Assembly: GCA_965205545.1 (NCBI GenBank)
Contig: OZ242170.1
Span: 2,790,001-2,854,000 of the forward strand
Direction: 5' to 3'
DNA: 64,000 bases
Origin: Bin55 sp965205545
GTDB taxonomy: Bacteria; Pseudomonadota; Gammaproteobacteria; Pseudomonadales; Azotimanducaceae
The notes below the pieces were generated by a model. It saw only the letters and a list, made by a program, of their open reading frames with translations, had not been told where the DNA came from and searched no databases. The position numbers and the translations under genes were made by a program. Shown one piece after another: positions 62,884 through 64,000 of the stretch. Within the stretch, counting starts at the first letter, position 1. Every line of letters starts with the position of its first letter.

Positions 62884-63684
62884 ATGAGCGACGATCCGAT
62901 CCTGTTCGACGTTTCGGACAAGGTATTGACCATCACCCTCAACAACCCTTCCAAACTAAACCCCATCGCAGACGATATGACTTTTCCCGCGATTGGGCGA
63001 CTTGGGGATGCAGTTCGGAATCCGGGCATCGGTGCCATTGTTGTGACCGGGGCAGGGAGGGCATTCTGCGCCGGAGGCGACGTGAGCAATATGCGTGGAT
63101 CAGACCCCAGTGGCCAGCCACAGACGTTTGAGCGTTCGGTCGATCACCAACGCGAGCGGCACCTGTTACCGTACTTGCTCCACACCATTCCCAAAGTGAC
63201 CATTGCTGCCGTTAACGGACATGCGGTGGGGGCCGGTCTTGGAATTGCAGCTTCTTGCGACCTGCGATTCTCTTCCACAAGAGGGAAATTCGGTACAGCA
63301 TTTGCCAATGTGGGGTTGGGAGGTGACTTTGGCACTACATGGCAACTAACTCGCCTGCTTGGCGAGTCCAAAGCCAAGGAGCTCTTCTTTCTTCCCGACA
63401 TCATCGACGCCCAGGAAGCGTTGCGCATTGGGCTGGTTAACCGAGTGTTGCCTGAGGAATCGTTTTCGGAGGATGTCCACGAACTCGCAGCGCGAATTGC
63501 TAAAGGACCACTCGTCAGCTATCGCTGGATGAAACAGAATGTCAATCAGTCGTCTGTCTCCGACTTCATGACTATGCTTGAGAAAGAAGCCGTTACCCAT
63601 CTTCGATGTGGTCAGACGGAAGATCACAAAGAGGGCGTGGCTGCGTTCATGGAAAAACGCACGGCAGATTTCCGTGGCTTGTAG
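62884..63684 (+). CDS. Enoyl-CoA hydratase/isomerase (crotonase) family protein
   Basis: I start the gene at the ATG at 62884 (266 residues), since homology begins there; the frame is open back to 62791 without family resemblance. Oxyanion-hole segments are AGRAFCAGGDVSNM (58-70, partly) and NGHAVGAGLGIAASCDL (111-127). At the catalytic position the sequence reads GLGGDFGTTW with Asp148, more like isomerase or dehydratase members than the classical Glu of hydratases. The substrate is an acyl-CoA; the exact reaction is open. Confidence 0.9.
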   Translation: MSDDPILFDVSDKVLTITLNNPSKLNPIADDMTFPAIGRLGDAVRNPGIGAIVVTGAGRAFCAGGDVSNMRGSDPSGQPQTFERSVDHQRERHLLPYLLHTIPKVTIAAVNGHAVGAGLGIAASCDLRFSSTRGKFGTAFANVGLGGDFGTTWQLTRLLGESKAKELFFLPDIIDAQEALRIGLVNRVLPEESFSEDVHELAARIAKGPLVSYRWMKQNVNQSSVSDFMTMLEKEAVTHLRCGQTEDHKEGVAAFMEKRTADFRGL

Positions 63685-63764
63685 CCGCAGCAACCGAATC
63701 CGACGAATGAAGTCGGTCGAAATGCAAGGCTGATGGCCCAATCAATACGAAAATCGAGAGCAAA

Positions 63765-64000
63765 TTGAACGAACTAGATCGTCTCGCCGAGTCAGTGGAC
63801 TCTTTGAAGAGCCACCTCGAAGTACACCGCTACATCTGCAGCAATCAAATCGCAACAGCCGTCTACCTTGCGTATCACTTGAGAAAGCCTGTTCTGATCG
63901 AGGGACCGCCTGGCGTTGGCAAAACCGAACTTGCCAAGACGACGGCAGAAATGTTCCAGTTGCCGCTGATAAGGCTGCAATGCTACGAGGGATTGGACGA
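63765..64000 (+). CDS. MoxR-type AAA ATPase (3' end outside window)
   Basis: The frame runs off the window end. The start is a TTG at 63765 with GAGAG upstream; the only in-frame stop before it is at 63708, and no ATG or GTG lies between. The 78 visible residues include the Walker A motif GPPGVGKT at 47-54 followed by QLPLIRLQCYEGLD, the wording of MoxR/CoxD-like ATPases. These work with von Willebrand factor A-domain partners in maturing oxidoreductases or other complexes. Such a partner would be expected just downstream. Confidence 0.88.
   Translation, partial: MNELDRLAESVDSLKSHLEVHRYICSNQIATAVYLAYHLRKPVLIEGPPGVGKTELAKTTAEMFQLPLIRLQCYEGLD

Overview
The window comes from a Gram-negative bacterium, most likely a free-living or host-associated marine proteobacterium. 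It carries a TonB-dependent receptor, a Cus-type tripartite efflux system, a lipid-A-type acyltransferase and several signal peptides, with overall composition near half G+C. Lineage is an inference from gene content; there is no rRNA or marker gene here. I see no tRNA, rRNA, CRISPR array, insertion sequence or phage gene.

Region 1 (1-17610) is the most unusual part. It holds three tandem giant genes for exported TPR-like proteins: the C-terminal part of one, then two complete copies of about 2,215 residues. The two complete genes have different promoters and signal peptides. From the end of the signal peptide onward they share a 1,661-bp stretch in which I find no mismatch, followed by about 1.4 kb of mosaic similarity. 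The shared half is strikingly G+C-rich with GAG/GCG/CTG/CGG codons. The C-terminal halves are diverged and have ordinary composition. This looks like recurrent gene conversion. A perfect 36-nt palindrome lies between the second and third gene.

Region 2 (17.8-30.1 kb) is a catabolic and lipid region: a two-domain CaiB/BaiF protein, a MarR regulator divergent from hpd-hmgA (tyrosine to homogentisate ring opening), an acyl-CoA dehydrogenase with a coupled FAH-superfamily hydratase-like gene, an MBL-fold hydrolase, a small membrane protein, a FATP-type acyl-CoA synthetase broken by a frameshift, an LpxL-like acyltransferase and a YihX-like HAD phosphatase.

Region 3 (30.1-36.2 kb) is a cusCBA-type copper/silver efflux operon in which the adaptor carries both an N-terminal metal-binding motif and a C-terminal CusF-like domain.

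Region 4 (36.4-49.9 kb) is a mixed accessory-catabolism region: a TauD-type dioxygenase, three luciferase-like (LLM) oxidoreductases and one PNPOx-fold protein (families that often use F420 or flavin), methylmalonate-semialdehyde dehydrogenase, an acyl-CoA ligase, a TonB receptor and an Eis-like acetyltransferase.

Region 5 (50.0-57.1 kb) is a tight six-gene minus-strand run: amidohydrolase, yejA, yejB, yejE, CaiB CoA-transferase and a histone-deacetylase-family hydrolase. The usual YejF ATPase is absent, and enzymes follow the permeases.

Region 6 (57.3-61.2 kb) is a membrane-stress operon behind a good sigma70-type promoter: a small RHH-like protein of unknown function, PspA, a YqiJ-like membrane protein and a YqiK-type flotillin. 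The window closes with a PhyH dioxygenase, an enoyl-CoA hydratase and the start of a MoxR-type AAA ATPase.
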